Below, piece by piece: positions 17,422 to 27,731 of a stretch of 64,000 nucleotides of DNA. This DNA comes from Mangrovivirga cuniculi (GTDB taxonomy: Bacteria > Bacteroidota > Bacteroidia > Cytophagales > Cyclobacteriaceae). Location: contig NZ_CP028923.1 of assembly GCF_005166025.1 (NCBI RefSeq), forward strand, positions 2,730,001 to 2,794,000, in the 5' to 3' direction. The position numbers and the translations under genes are program-made. Numbering within the stretch: the stretch's first letter is position 1; each line of letters starts with the position of its first letter. The notes under the pieces were generated by a model that saw nothing but the letters and a program-made list of their open reading frames with translations, ran no database searches and was not told where the DNA came from.

Positions 17422-19287
17422 ATGAATAGGATTTTATTTTTTGTATTTGCGCTGCTTTTTATAGCGACAGGTACAATTCAAGCACAGGAAAAACTATGGA
17501 GTAAAGATTTAAAGGAAGTTCTTTATGAAGTTGGTTGGGTAGAGCAAGCAAACAATGGATATATTATAGCTTCCGGAGCTAAGGGACTTTTAGCTCTTGA
17601 CCATTCAACAGGTAAAATTGTCTGGCATAATAAAGAGCTAAAAGCTGTTGATCGAAATTCTTTTAGAAATATCGATGGGTTACCATTGTTTATGGCTGAG
17701 TATGCACCCATAGCAGGCAAGAAAAGAGGTATTATTATCAATGCTATAGACGGTTCTATTGTATTTGATACCAAAGATGGGAACTACAGCATTAAGGAAT
17801 ATTACCTTGTTCCTGAAAAGGCTTGTATTCTTTTTGAATTAATGGGTGAAGGCAATCGACAGGTGATGAAATTTAGTCTGAAAACCTGGAAAGAAGAATG
17901 GGTTGCTGACCTTGGTGAATTAAAAGGATTAAAAGCAAAAGTAAATAATGTAATGGGAATGGGATTCATTAAACACGGTCCTATTTTTACAGAAAATGAA
18001 TTAATCATTGGTCTTAAAGAGGAGATCTTTGCTTTTAACCTTAAAGATGGTTCTACTAAATGGCAAATGGAGGCTGATAAAAACATCAAAGCCTTAGTTT
18101 ATTCAGATCTTAATAACAGCTTGTACCTTGGCGTTAAGGGAAGTAAAAAACTCCAGGTATTCGAGCCGGGTACTGGCAAAGATATTACACCTGGTAAATT
18201 GAAATTAAGAGGTACTTTGATCGATATTATAGATGATGGAAAAGGAAATCTTGTATTAGTCGAATCAGAAGGATTTAATCTAATTGATCCTAATAGTGGT
18301 GAGTTTAAATGGAAGAAATCTTTTAAGATAGATTACCTTGATGAAGTAATACCTTACGAAGGTGGATATATTGCAATTGGGAAAGATGAGAAAAAGAGTC
18401 CGATCGCAATCGTTGATGCTAATGGAGACAAGGTTTGGGATACTGATGTAAAAGGATACATTTACTATGCATTACCAACTAAAAAAGGAGTTCTTTACCT
18501 TTCTACTGAGCGTTCTAATATTCTTGGATATGATAAGGGTAAGGATGTATGGGATAAAGACATCAAATTTAAATCAATCCCAGCTGTTACTTTTGATAGC
18601 AAGTTAAATAAGATCGTTTTCTATGAAGGTGGTGATGCTTTCAAATTAGATCCGGAAACAGGTGCATTGGATCAAATTGCAGAAGATGTGGAATTCGCAG
18701 AGGTAAATAAAAAGACTGAATTAAAGGCTGAGTATGTAAACGACGGATATTTCTTTTATACAGCCAATCACCTTTCTTTCATGAATACTGATGGTCAGGT
18801 TGTTTATACTAAATTCTTCAAAGCACCTTATACTATTGAAGGGCTTTACCAAATAGCTGAAATAGGTTTAGCAGCTTATGGCATTGATGTTGATATTCAG
18901 GGTTCAATTGACAACCTTAAAACACTGGAGGCAATATCAAATGGAACATTGTATACAAACCTTGATCAGGCAGAGGGTTCTTCTTCTTCCAGTCTCGTAG
19001 TAGGTTTATACTCAGGTACCAGCTCCGGAACATGGGAGCCTGTGTTTGAAGTAACTAAAAAGAGATATATGAACTCTAAGCTTACTAAAGACCATCAGTT
19101 TGTAGTGACACAAATGCAGTCTGAAGGTGCTGACCCAGTATTTATTTATAGAATCAATAAAGCAACAGGTGAGATCGATCAAAAAATTCCATTGATGGAC
19201 AAGTCTCCTAATTACGTGATTGATAATGTAGATGACAGAGTATTCGTAAACGAAAAGAACAAAATTATTACTGGTTACCAGTTGTAA
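17422..19287 (+). CDS. Secreted PQQ-like beta-propeller repeat protein
   Basis: A 621-residue exported protein. A signal peptide (MNRILFFVFALLFIATG to QAQ) is followed by repeated beta-propeller blades with the PQQ/BamB-type pattern of a hydrophobic strand, D..TG and a W strand (for example LLALDHSTGKIVWHNK, FAFNLKDGSTKWQ, IDPNSGEFKWKKS). No quinoprotein catalytic ligands were recognised, so a structural or binding role in the periplasm or outer membrane is more likely than a dehydrogenase. It is monocistronic, with a recognisable promoter and a strong terminator. Function unknown. Confidence 0.8.
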   Translation: MNRILFFVFALLFIATGTIQAQEKLWSKDLKEVLYEVGWVEQANNGYIIASGAKGLLALDHSTGKIVWHNKELKAVDRNSFRNIDGLPLFMAEYAPIAGKKRGIIINAIDGSIVFDTKDGNYSIKEYYLVPEKACILFELMGEGNRQVMKFSLKTWKEEWVADLGELKGLKAKVNNVMGMGFIKHGPIFTENELIIGLKEEIFAFNLKDGSTKWQMEADKNIKALVYSDLNNSLYLGVKGSKKLQVFEPGTGKDITPGKLKLRGTLIDIIDDGKGNLVLVESEGFNLIDPNSGEFKWKKSFKIDYLDEVIPYEGGYIAIGKDEKKSPIAIVDANGDKVWDTDVKGYIYYALPTKKGVLYLSTERSNILGYDKGKDVWDKDIKFKSIPAVTFDSKLNKIVFYEGGDAFKLDPETGALDQIAEDVEFAEVNKKTELKAEYVNDGYFFYTANHLSFMNTDGQVVYTKFFKAPYTIEGLYQIAEIGLAAYGIDVDIQGSIDNLKTLEAISNGTLYTNLDQAEGSSSSSLVVGLYSGTSSGTWEPVFEVTKKRYMNSKLTKDHQFVVTQMQSEGADPVFIYRINKATGEIDQKIPLMDKSPNYVIDNVDDRVFVNEKNKIITGYQL

Positions 19288-19307
19288 TTTTTAATGGTAT
19301 CAATTTT

Positions 19308-19337
19308 AAAGCGTGGCCTTCTGGTCACGCTTTTTTT
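19308..19337 (+). terminator. Terminator of the beta-propeller gene
   Basis: An 11-bp stem (AAAGCGTGGCC with GGTCACGCTTT, one G-U pair), a TTCT loop and a run of seven T, 21 bases after the stop codon. Confidence 0.9.
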
Positions 19338-19427
19338 GTTTTTGCTGATTTTAGGAGATTTTAATTAATTTGAACTAATACCAAATTATCTAATATTTAT
19401 TATTATACCAGATTCATTTGATGTCGG

Positions 19428-19496
19428 TAAAAGTGTCTATCCACATAATAAATATTAACTTCTGACTATATCATATACCCGATATAGTCACTTTTA
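19428..19496. repeat. Nested inverted repeats ahead of the sulfatase cluster
   Basis: An inner perfect 10-bp pair, TGACTATATC (19463-19472) and GATATAGTCA (19481-19490), with an 8-base spacer. An outer near-perfect pair is TAAAAGTGTCTAT (19428-19440) with ATAGTCACTTTTA (19484-19496), one mismatch in 13. The downstream arm is shared, so the two hairpins could be alternatives. It lies 77 bases before the first sulfatase and may be an operator or leader structure. Confidence 0.5.
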
Positions 19497-19572
19497 TTAT
19501 ATAAACATATGAATAAATAATATAAATATTTTATCTTAATAAAGGTTTCCTTAAACTTTAATCTTTATTACT

Positions 19573-21126
19573 ATGAAATTTCTATTAACCACTTTTCTAT
19601 CTTTTGTCATTCTCAATATTATGAATGCCCAGGATAAACCAAATATCCTTGTGATATGGGGAGACGATGTCGGACAGTCAAACATCTCAAATTACACAAA
19701 GGGTGTTATGGGTTACCAGACACCCAATATTGATCGAATTGGCAAAGAAGGAATTACCTTTACTGATTATTACGGAGAACAATCTTGTACAGCCGGTCGA
19801 TCCTCGTTTATTATGGGGCAAAGTGTATTTAGAACCGGATTATCAAAAGTCGGATTACCCGGAGCAAAAGAAGGGATGAATGAAGCTGATCCAACTATTG
19901 CAGTTATTTTGAAAGACCAGGGTTATTCCACCGGGCAATTTGGAAAAAACCATCTGGGTGATCGTGATGAGCACCTACCTACCAATCATGGTTTTGATGT
20001 GTTTTTCGGTAATCTCTACCATCTAAATGCCGAAGAAGAACCAGAAAATGAAGATTACCCGAAAGATCCGGAATTCAGGAAAAACTTTGGACCAAGAGGA
20101 GTAATTAAATCTACAGCAGATGGTAAAATCGAAGATACTGGTCCACTTACAAAGAAAAGAATGGAAAGTATCGATGATGAAACTTCAGATGCTGCAATTG
20201 AATTTATTCGTGAACAACATGAGGCAGGCAACCCATGGTTTGTCTGGTGGAATGGAACAAGGATGCATTTTCGTACTCATGTCAGTGAAGAACGCATGGC
20301 CAAATTCAAAGAAAAATATCCCCACGCCGACGAATATACTGTGGGAATGTTAGAACATGATATGCATATTGGGAAATTCCTCGATCTATTGGATGAATTA
20401 GGTATTGCAGAAAACACTATCGTACATTATTCTACAGATAATGGTCCTCATTATAATACCTGGCCTGATGCTGCTGCAACTCCCTTTAGAGGAGAAAAGA
20501 ACACAAACTGGGAAGGAGGCTGGAGAGTTCCAGCCATGGTAAGATGGCCAGGTGTTGTAAAACCCGGAACTGTATCCAATGGTATCGTTCATCACATGGA
20601 TTGGTTACCTACTTTTGCTGCCGCAGCTGGAAAAGAAAATATTAAAGAAGATCTTCTCGATGGGTATACTTCCAGTGCATTAGGGAGAAACTATAAAATT
20701 CACCTTGATGGATATGACCTTAGAGAACATCTTAAAGATCCTCAAAATGTAGAAAGTCCAAGAGAAGAAATATTCTATTTTTCAGACGATGGCGATCTGA
20801 CCGCATTAAGATATAAAGACTGGAAGGTGATTTTCATGGAACAAAAAACACAAGGAACTTTCCGGGTGTGGATGGAGCCGTTTGTTCCTTTACGAGTACC
20901 GTTAATTTTTAATTTAAGAAGAGATCCTTACGAAAGAGCAGAAGAAACCTCTAATGTTTATTATAATTGGCTACTTGATCGCGCATATATTTTAGTGCCT
21001 GCTCAGGCTTATGTAGGTAAATTCTTAGAAACTTTTAAAGAATATCCTCCAAGACAAAAAGCCGCAAGCTTTTCATTGGATAAAGTGATGGAAACAATGG
21101 CCGATGGAGCTACCGGAGCCAGATAA
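19573..21126 (+). CDS. Secreted S1-family sulfatase 1
   Basis: A 517-residue exported arylsulfatase-type enzyme that hydrolyses sulfate esters in the periplasm or outside. A signal peptide (to NAQ, residue 20) is followed by the N-terminal metal-binding [14 protein letters not shown]. The active-site signature is CTAGR with C72, which must be converted to formylglycine, then GKNHLGD and YSTDNGPH (second metal-site and catalytic residues). The form is C-x-A-x-R rather than the more common C-x-P-x-R. First gene of the 14-kb sulfatase/DUF3604 cluster. No formylglycine-generating or radical-SAM maturase gene is in the window. Natural substrate unknown. Confidence 0.93.
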   Translation: MKFLLTTFLSFVILNIMNAQDKPNILVIWGDDVGQSNISNYTKGVMGYQTPNIDRIGKEGITFTDYYGEQSCTAGRSSFIMGQSVFRTGLSKVGLPGAKEGMNEADPTIAVILKDQGYSTGQFGKNHLGDRDEHLPTNHGFDVFFGNLYHLNAEEEPENEDYPKDPEFRKNFGPRGVIKSTADGKIEDTGPLTKKRMESIDDETSDAAIEFIREQHEAGNPWFVWWNGTRMHFRTHVSEERMAKFKEKYPHADEYTVGMLEHDMHIGKFLDLLDELGIAENTIVHYSTDNGPHYNTWPDAAATPFRGEKNTNWEGGWRVPAMVRWPGVVKPGTVSNGIVHHMDWLPTFAAAAGKENIKEDLLDGYTSSALGRNYKIHLDGYDLREHLKDPQNVESPREEIFYFSDDGDLTALRYKDWKVIFMEQKTQGTFRVWMEPFVPLRVPLIFNLRRDPYERAEETSNVYYNWLLDRAYILVPAQAYVGKFLETFKEYPPRQKAASFSLDKVMETMADGATGAR

Positions 21127-21192
21127 GAATATTTTTGACATTTAATCGAGGGGTGATTTGATTCATCCCTCTTCATAATATTTTTAAAGAAA

Positions 21193-22209
21193 TTGAAAAA
21201 GAAAATAATAATTTTATCCATTACAATTTTATTTCATTATTGTAGTTATTCACAATCAACCCGCAGATATGACAACGAAATATATAACAGGTATTTTGAT
21301 AGCCTGGAGCAAATGGAGTACAACAAAATTTTGCCTGTTTTGGGTAAACAAGCTTATAAAAGAGGATATGATATTCAATATGCTTACGGAATCAGTGGGG
21401 TTTATTTTACGCAAACACAGGAAATACAAATTGACCGTACATTAATTGGATTTAACGATGGAGAATTGGTTGACCTGAGTGACTTTGTAGTTTTTGCTCC
21501 TACAGTGGCAACAACTAATGCTTATACAATCAGACCAGATATCTGGATTTTACCATTTCTAAATGTTTATGCAATAATCGGGGGTGGTACCACAGAAACA
21601 GATGTTACTTTATTAAATCCTGTTGGAATTCGAACCACTCAGAGATTTGGAGCGTCATCTTTTGGTTTAGGCGTAACAATTGCCGGGGCAATAGGGCCTG
21701 TCTGGCTAGCGCTGGATAATAATTATAACTGGGCAGATGTCGAAGTAGTTGTTGAACCGGTGCCTGCATACAATGGCAGCCTGAGAGTCGGTCATACATT
21801 CTTTAATCCCAATAACCCACAAAGCAACCTGGCTATATGGGGAGGTTTCTTTTACCAGGTAATACAAAGTGATACAGAAGGAAGCATACCTCTACAGAAT
21901 GTGTTTCCTAATGTCGGAAGCGGGCAGACCATAGATAATTTAAGAGACTGGGCTGCTACTCTCCCACCACCACAAAGATTAGTCGCTAATCAAATCATTA
22001 ACAAACTTGAGGATATCAGTAACGGAATTGATCCCGGAAATGCGACGATAAATTATAAACTTGATAAAAAAGTAGCGAAACCAATAAACCTGATTTTTGG
22101 TGCTCAATATCAATTTAATAAACGATGGATACTCAGAACTGAGTTGGGAGTGTTTGGTAAAAGAAGTCAGTTTATGCTAAACTTAAATTACCGGTTTATC
22201 GGATTTTAG
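21193..22209 (+). CDS. Putative outer-membrane beta-barrel protein between sulfatases
   Basis: A 338-residue exported protein I do not recognise. It begins with a TTG codon (no suitable ATG upstream) and a signal peptide (MKKKIIILSITILF to SYSQ). The body alternates polar and aromatic residues in amphipathic strands (FGLGVTIAGAIGPVWLALD, LAIWGGFFYQVIQ, WILRTELGVFG) and ends in an aromatic residue (NYRFIGF), as expected for an outer-membrane barrel. Its place between sulfatases 1 and 2, 66 bases after the first, suggests passage of sulfated substrate or product. The family is unknown. Confidence 0.65.
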   Translation: MKKKIIILSITILFHYCSYSQSTRRYDNEIYNRYFDSLEQMEYNKILPVLGKQAYKRGYDIQYAYGISGVYFTQTQEIQIDRTLIGFNDGELVDLSDFVVFAPTVATTNAYTIRPDIWILPFLNVYAIIGGGTTETDVTLLNPVGIRTTQRFGASSFGLGVTIAGAIGPVWLALDNNYNWADVEVVVEPVPAYNGSLRVGHTFFNPNNPQSNLAIWGGFFYQVIQSDTEGSIPLQNVFPNVGSGQTIDNLRDWAATLPPPQRLVANQIINKLEDISNGIDPGNATINYKLDKKVAKPINLIFGAQYQFNKRWILRTELGVFGKRSQFMLNLNYRFIGF

Positions 22210-22343
22210 AACATTATATACCCGGGAAAGTTATAAAATTTTATATTACACTACTAACTGAAAATTAAACTTCAGGCTAAAATGTAATTGTATGGAAAAA
22301 AAGCACATTTAAAATTATTTATCAATCAATAATACCAAATGTT

Positions 22344-23915
22344 ATGAGAAGCAAATTAATATTTTCAATTTTCCTGTTAAGCCTTCCACTGATGCTGAAT
22401 GCTCAGGACAAACCCAATATTTTAGTAATCTGGGGAGATGATATTGGATGGTCAAATTTAAGTGCATACGAACATGGAGTTATGGCTTATAGAACTCCTA
22501 ATATTGACCGAATAGGTCTGGAAGGAATTATATTTACTGACCATTATGCCCAGCCGTCATGTACAGCTGGAAGAGCTGCTTTTATTACTGGTCAGTATCC
22601 GATAAGATCTGGAATGACCACGGTAGGACAACCAGGAGATGCATTAGGTCTTCAAAAAGAGTCTCCAAGCCTTGCAGAAGTACTTTTAGCACAAGGCTAT
22701 AGTACCGGGCATTTTGGCAAAAATCACCTGGGAGATCGAAATGAGCATTTGCCAACTGTTCATGGATTCGAAGAATTTTTCGGAAATCTTTATCACCTAA
22801 ATACACAGGAAGAAGCAGAGCAAAGAGATTATCAAAATTTTGCAAGAGCATATGAAGGATCTTTAGAGGAATATGAAAAGAAATTTGGCACCCGGGGAGT
22901 AATCCATTCGTTCGCCACCGATGAATATGATGATACGACAGATCCCAGATTTGGAGAAGTTGGGAAACAACGAATCACTGATACCGGTCCTCTAACCCAG
23001 GAGAGAATGAAAAATTTTGACCGGGAAGAAGTTATACCAAAAGCACTTGATTTTATAAAACAGTCTAAAGAAGATGATGAGCCTTTCTTTGTATGGTTAA
23101 ATACCTCCAGAATGCACCTATACACCCGAATTGAAGATAAATGGTTAAATAAGGTAGAAAAATACACGAGTGAGGCGGATTACTACGGTGCAGGAATGTT
23201 ACAACATGATTCAGATATTGGATATGTATTAGATCAACTTGAAGAAATGGGATTATTAGACAATACCATCATTTTGTATTCTACAGATAATGGTCCGGAG
23301 CATGCTTCATGGCCTCATGGAGGTACAACACCCTTCCGGGGAGAGAAAATGACAACATACGAAGGAGGCATCAGGGTTCCCTGTATGGTTAGATGGCCCG
23401 GTAAAATCCCAGAACGACAACTACTAAATGGAATTCAGGGACATCAGGATCTATTTACAACATTGGCAGCTGCTGCAGGTGTAGATAATGTTGCAGAAAT
23501 GATTATGGAAGAAAAGAATCAATATATTGATGGAGTCAACAACCTGGATTACTGGATGGGTAAAACAGATAAGTCTGCCCGTAATCATATATTTCATTAT
23601 TATGAAAGTAAGTTAACAGCAATAAGAATGGGGCCCTGGAAGTTTCATTTCTCCACTAAGGAAGATTACTATGCTAACCTGGAACCCCGGACTGTACCAT
23701 TGGTATTCAACATTCGAATGGATCCATATGAAAGCTATGATAACACAGATTCTTATGGGCATCTGATGCAAAAAGTATCCTGGCTTATTCAACCAATGGG
23801 TGAATTAATGGGACATCATTTGAATACGCTAAAAGAATATCCACCGGTACAGGGTGGTAAATCATTTGATATGTCAAATGTTGTACAAGAGTTTATTAAT
23901 AAAGCGAAGCAGTAA
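22344..23915 (+). CDS. Secreted S1-family sulfatase 2
   Basis: A 523-residue paralogue of the first sulfatase, with signal peptide (to NAQ), [14 protein letters not shown], active-site CTAGR (C73), GKNHLGD and YSTDNGPEH. Relative to sulfatase 1 it has an insert near residues 165-215 (around [12 protein letters not shown]). Both metal-site Asp pairs and the basic catalytic residues are kept, so it should be active if matured. It follows the barrel gene by 134 bases and precedes sulfatase 3 by 38. Divergence between the three copies suggests different substrates or positions on one substrate. Confidence 0.93.
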   Translation: MRSKLIFSIFLLSLPLMLNAQDKPNILVIWGDDIGWSNLSAYEHGVMAYRTPNIDRIGLEGIIFTDHYAQPSCTAGRAAFITGQYPIRSGMTTVGQPGDALGLQKESPSLAEVLLAQGYSTGHFGKNHLGDRNEHLPTVHGFEEFFGNLYHLNTQEEAEQRDYQNFARAYEGSLEEYEKKFGTRGVIHSFATDEYDDTTDPRFGEVGKQRITDTGPLTQERMKNFDREEVIPKALDFIKQSKEDDEPFFVWLNTSRMHLYTRIEDKWLNKVEKYTSEADYYGAGMLQHDSDIGYVLDQLEEMGLLDNTIILYSTDNGPEHASWPHGGTTPFRGEKMTTYEGGIRVPCMVRWPGKIPERQLLNGIQGHQDLFTTLAAAAGVDNVAEMIMEEKNQYIDGVNNLDYWMGKTDKSARNHIFHYYESKLTAIRMGPWKFHFSTKEDYYANLEPRTVPLVFNIRMDPYESYDNTDSYGHLMQKVSWLIQPMGELMGHHLNTLKEYPPVQGGKSFDMSNVVQEFINKAKQ

Positions 23916-23953
23916 TGTAACTATAGAGTATTAACTATTAACCATTAACCAAT

Positions 23954-25498
23954 ATGAATAAAATTAAATCCTTTAAACAATGTTTATTACTTGGGTTATT
24001 TATGTTTTCGTCAATAGTGATGGCCCAGGATAAAGAAAAACCCAATATTCTTATAATCTGGGGAGATGATATCGGCATGTGGAATATCAGTGCCTATCAC
24101 AGAGGAATGATGGGAGGATCTACTCCTAACATTGATAAAATAGCACTTGAAGGAATGATCTTTATGGATCATTTAGCTCAGGCGTCATGTACAGCAGGAA
24201 GAGCAGCTTTTATCACCGGGCAGTATCCTATTCGTACCGGACTGACTACTGTAGGGCTTCCCGGAGCAAAAGAAGGAATTCAGGATAGTGATCCTACCCT
24301 GGCATCTATGCTCAAGGACCATGGTTATGTTACCGGGCAGTTTGGTAAAAACCACCTGGGTGATCGGGATGAACACCTTCCTACTGCTCATGGATTTGAT
24401 GAGTTTTATGGTATTCTTTACCATCTTAATGCCGGTGAATATCCTGAACAATACGATTTTCCGAAGGATGAAAAAACGCTGGAAAAGTGGAATCTCGATC
24501 AACGCGGGATCATCCATTCTAAAGCACTCGCTGACGGGTCCCAGGAAATCGAAGACCTGGGTCCATGGGGGCGTGAAGTACAGAGAACTCTTGATCAGCA
24601 GGTAATGGAGCAGTCAAAGCGATTTATCAGGGATGCAGTTGAAGATGACAAGCCTTTTTTCGTATGGCACAATACGACACGCATGCACTATCGTACGAAC
24701 CTGAGTGATGAATACGAAGGAAAGAGCGGTTATGGTCTTTATGCAGACGGTATGATGGAGCTGGATGATGATGTTGGGGAATTACTGGCTCTTCTTGAAG
24801 AACTTGGTGTAGATGAAAACACTATTGTTATGTTCTCTACTGACAACGGAGCACCATCTAATTCATGGCCGGATGGCGGAAATCACCCATTTCATGGCGA
24901 GAAAGGTGTAGGAGGCTGGGAAGGCGGTTTTAAAGTTCCAATGATGGTTAAGTGGGATGGTAAAATACCTGCCGGCACTCATACTGGTGAATTTATGACT
25001 ATGGAGGATTGGGTGCCTACACTCATGTCATGGGTTGGTGATGATGATATCAAAGAAGATCTACTTGATGGCATGGTTATCAATGGCAAAGAATATAAAG
25101 TACACCTTGATGGATATGATCAAAGCGATATTTTGCTAAATAATGGTAAAACTAACCGGAAAGAATTTTTCTACTTTACAGAAACCGTTTTTCACGGTAT
25201 GCGTTTCACAGACTGGAAATTACTTTTCATCGACCAGGAAGAATGGTTCCGTGCCGAACAGGTACCGCTTTCCACTCCTATTCTTATCAACCTGAAGCTG
25301 GATCCATTTGAAAGATTTATCGAAGCCCGCGGATATGATGAGTGGGCCGAAAACAGGAGCTGGATTCTTGGACAGGCCGGTAAAATTATTGGGAGATTCG
25401 TGCAAAGTTTTGAAGAATATCCACCCAGTCAGAAAGGTATGTCTGTTCAGGTCACTAATTTAAGTGAGAAAATTAATAACATGCCGGGATCGCGTTAA
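23954..25498 (+). CDS. Secreted S1-family sulfatase 3
   Basis: A 514-residue third sulfatase. The signal peptide ends near MAQ (residue 25); then KPNILIIWGDDIG, active-site CTAGR (C79), [13 protein letters not shown] and FSTDNGAPS follow. It shares the CTAGR form and the GQYPIR.G extension with its neighbours, pointing to local duplication. Base composition in this gene looks slightly richer in GC than in sulfatases 1 and 2. A 14-bp inverted repeat follows its stop codon. Confidence 0.93.
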   Translation: MNKIKSFKQCLLLGLFMFSSIVMAQDKEKPNILIIWGDDIGMWNISAYHRGMMGGSTPNIDKIALEGMIFMDHLAQASCTAGRAAFITGQYPIRTGLTTVGLPGAKEGIQDSDPTLASMLKDHGYVTGQFGKNHLGDRDEHLPTAHGFDEFYGILYHLNAGEYPEQYDFPKDEKTLEKWNLDQRGIIHSKALADGSQEIEDLGPWGREVQRTLDQQVMEQSKRFIRDAVEDDKPFFVWHNTTRMHYRTNLSDEYEGKSGYGLYADGMMELDDDVGELLALLEELGVDENTIVMFSTDNGAPSNSWPDGGNHPFHGEKGVGGWEGGFKVPMMVKWDGKIPAGTHTGEFMTMEDWVPTLMSWVGDDDIKEDLLDGMVINGKEYKVHLDGYDQSDILLNNGKTNRKEFFYFTETVFHGMRFTDWKLLFIDQEEWFRAEQVPLSTPILINLKLDPFERFIEARGYDEWAENRSWILGQAGKIIGRFVQSFEEYPPSQKGMSVQVTNLSEKINNMPGSR

Positions 25499-25528
25499 AA
25501 TTTTTAATTCGATTTATAAATATATCCG

Positions 25529-25575
25529 ATTTTATAAAAGTCTTTTTCGAAACTTGAAATGGACTTTTATAAAAT
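25529..25575. repeat. 14-bp perfect inverted repeat after sulfatase 3
   Basis: ATTTTATAAAAGTC (25529-25542) and GACTTTTATAAAAT (25562-25575) with a 19-base spacer, 31 bases after the sulfatase stop and about 190 before the DUF3604 start. There is no following T-run. The inner TAAAAGTC/GACTTTTA arms echo TAAAAGTG/CACTTTTA ahead of sulfatase 1. The rest of the 263-base gap shows nothing else I can name. Confidence 0.55.
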
Positions 25576-25761
25576 TTCTATAATAATACACTTTGAATTA
25601 ATATTTATAAACAAATATTATCAGCATACTCAAAACCGTTACTATTGTTGTTTTTTCATTATCTTAATATAATAATCAAAATAATAGTCTATTTAAGTGG
25701 TTTCTATAGTTAAATCAAGGCTTTGAAATCATAAATTATTTATGCCAAACTCACATGATCT

Positions 25762-27660
25762 ATGAAAAATTTCAACTACCAATTACTGGTCTTGTTGGGA
25801 GTCCTGGTAATCATTTCCTGTTCGGGTAATCAGGAAAATGAAAATGTGACTGAAACCACTGAGACAGATAAAACAGAAACAGAGATAAAAAACAATCCCC
25901 TTAAAGACGTCTATTGGGGTGATACTCATAATCATACCGGAAATTCATTCGATGTATTTTTATTTGGAACACCAAATTCTACTCCTGAAACAGCTTATAG
26001 ATTTGCCAAAGGTGAAGAAGTAGAAAGTCCCACTTCTGGAAGACCAATGAAACTGACTGAGCCACTGGATTTTCTGGTCGTTGCAGATCATGCAGAAATG
26101 CTTGGTGCATTTACTTTGCTTTATGATAATAATCCTGAAGTAGCAAATACGAAATCCGGAAAAAAATTCCTTGAAATCAATCCGGATAAAAATAATGAGG
26201 AAGGACTTCAGAAAATCTACGACATCCTCAATTATGCAGGTTTTGATGAACCAAATGAGGCTGATTTAGGTAGTAAAGACTTGATGAATGACCTTGGGGG
26301 TGAAAATAGAAAGGAAGCATGGTACCGATATATTGAAACTGCTGAAAGGCATAATAATCCTGGAACATTCACAACCTTAATTGGATGGGAATGGAGTTCT
26401 AACGCGGGAGGAGCTAATCTTCATCGGGTGATTTTTATGCCACAGGATGGTGGTGTTGGAAAACAATTTTTACCATATAGTGCATTATACAGTGAAGATC
26501 CCGAAGACTTATGGAAGTTTCTTGAAGAAACGAGTTCCCGTGTCGGGGCAGAATTTGTTGCAATTCCCCACAACCCTAATATTAGTCTCGGCTTAATGTT
26601 TCCTGAAACCAGGCTAAATGGTGAGCCTGTTAATGAAGAATATGCCAGGACAAGAATGAAATGGGAAAAAAATGTAGAAGTAACCCAAATAAAGGGCGAT
26701 TCAGAAACTCACCCCGCTCTTTCTCCCAACGATGAATTTGCAGATTATGAAACCTATGACTTTGCCCTTACACCTGACGGAAGAAGAGCTGAGCCAACTA
26801 AGGCAGATTACGTGCGATCCGGATTAAAAAGAGGTCTTGCATTAGAAGAAAAAATTGGCGTTAATCCATATAAAGTAGGAATGGTTGGAAGTAGTGATTC
26901 GCATACGGGGATGTCGGCAATTGAAGAAACAAATTTCGCTGGCAAAGGGCAACACGATGCCACTCCTGAAAAACGCCCACATCCTACAGGTATAGGATCG
27001 TCTAAAGGCTGGGATATGGGCGCTGCCGGTTGGGTGGCTGTATGGTCTGAAAGTAATACGCGTCAGAGTATTGTCGATGCCTTTCAACGAAAAGAAGTAT
27101 ATGCTACTACCGGACCGAGGATCAAACTCAGGTTTTTTGGAGGGTTTGATTTTTCAGACAGTGATCTGGGAACCGATATGGTTGAAACCGGCTATGACCG
27201 CGGTGTGCCAATGGGCGGTGATCTGAGCCCGAGTGGAGATAATGCACCTACGTTTATGATTTCTGCAATCAAAGATCCTAACGCGGCCAACCTGGATAGA
27301 ATACAGGTAATCAAAGGCTGGCTTGAAGCGGATGGAAGTACTAAAGAAATGGTCTATGATGTAGCTTTATCTGATGACAGAACAGACGGAAGTGAACCTG
27401 TTGGAAATACAGTTGATCTGGCGACAGGAAAATATACTAATACAATTGGTGATGCTGAATTAAAAGTTGTCTGGACAGATCCTGATTTTGATCCGACAAA
27501 AAATGCTTTTTATTATGTCAGAGTACTTGAAATTCCAACTCCGAGATATTCTCTTCTCGATGCCATAGAACTGGGAATTGACGTAAAAGAAACAAATCAC
27601 CCGGCTACGATTCAGGAAAGAGTATATAGTTCACCGATTTGGTATACCCCCTCTAATTAG
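25762..27660 (+). CDS. DUF3604 lipoprotein, copy 1 (PHP-like motifs)
   Basis: A 632-residue lipoprotein (lipobox with C20, VLVIISCSG) of the DUF3604 family, function unknown. Four spaced motifs resemble the metal-binding motifs of PHP-fold phosphoesterases: YWGDTHNHTG (H56, H58), VADHAEML (D109, H110, E112), AIPHNPN, and GSSDSHTG. The C-terminal third (about 460-632) contains conserved blocks shared with the second copy, such as RIQVIKGW, VWTDPDFDP and FYYVRVLEIPTPR. A metal-dependent hydrolase outside the cytoplasm is my inference. It follows the three sulfatases and leads a tight run of four more genes, so it may act on the desulfated product or a related compound. Confidence 0.85.
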   Translation: MKNFNYQLLVLLGVLVIISCSGNQENENVTETTETDKTETEIKNNPLKDVYWGDTHNHTGNSFDVFLFGTPNSTPETAYRFAKGEEVESPTSGRPMKLTEPLDFLVVADHAEMLGAFTLLYDNNPEVANTKSGKKFLEINPDKNNEEGLQKIYDILNYAGFDEPNEADLGSKDLMNDLGGENRKEAWYRYIETAERHNNPGTFTTLIGWEWSSNAGGANLHRVIFMPQDGGVGKQFLPYSALYSEDPEDLWKFLEETSSRVGAEFVAIPHNPNISLGLMFPETRLNGEPVNEEYARTRMKWEKNVEVTQIKGDSETHPALSPNDEFADYETYDFALTPDGRRAEPTKADYVRSGLKRGLALEEKIGVNPYKVGMVGSSDSHTGMSAIEETNFAGKGQHDATPEKRPHPTGIGSSKGWDMGAAGWVAVWSESNTRQSIVDAFQRKEVYATTGPRIKLRFFGGFDFSDSDLGTDMVETGYDRGVPMGGDLSPSGDNAPTFMISAIKDPNAANLDRIQVIKGWLEADGSTKEMVYDVALSDDRTDGSEPVGNTVDLATGKYTNTIGDAELKVVWTDPDFDPTKNAFYYVRVLEIPTPRYSLLDAIELGIDVKETNHPATIQERVYSSPIWYTPSN

Positions 27661-27731
27661 GATAAAGCTATCTATTTCCTGAATTATAAGATTTTTCGTA
27701 TTGATTCAAGAACTAGTAACCGATCAGTAAT

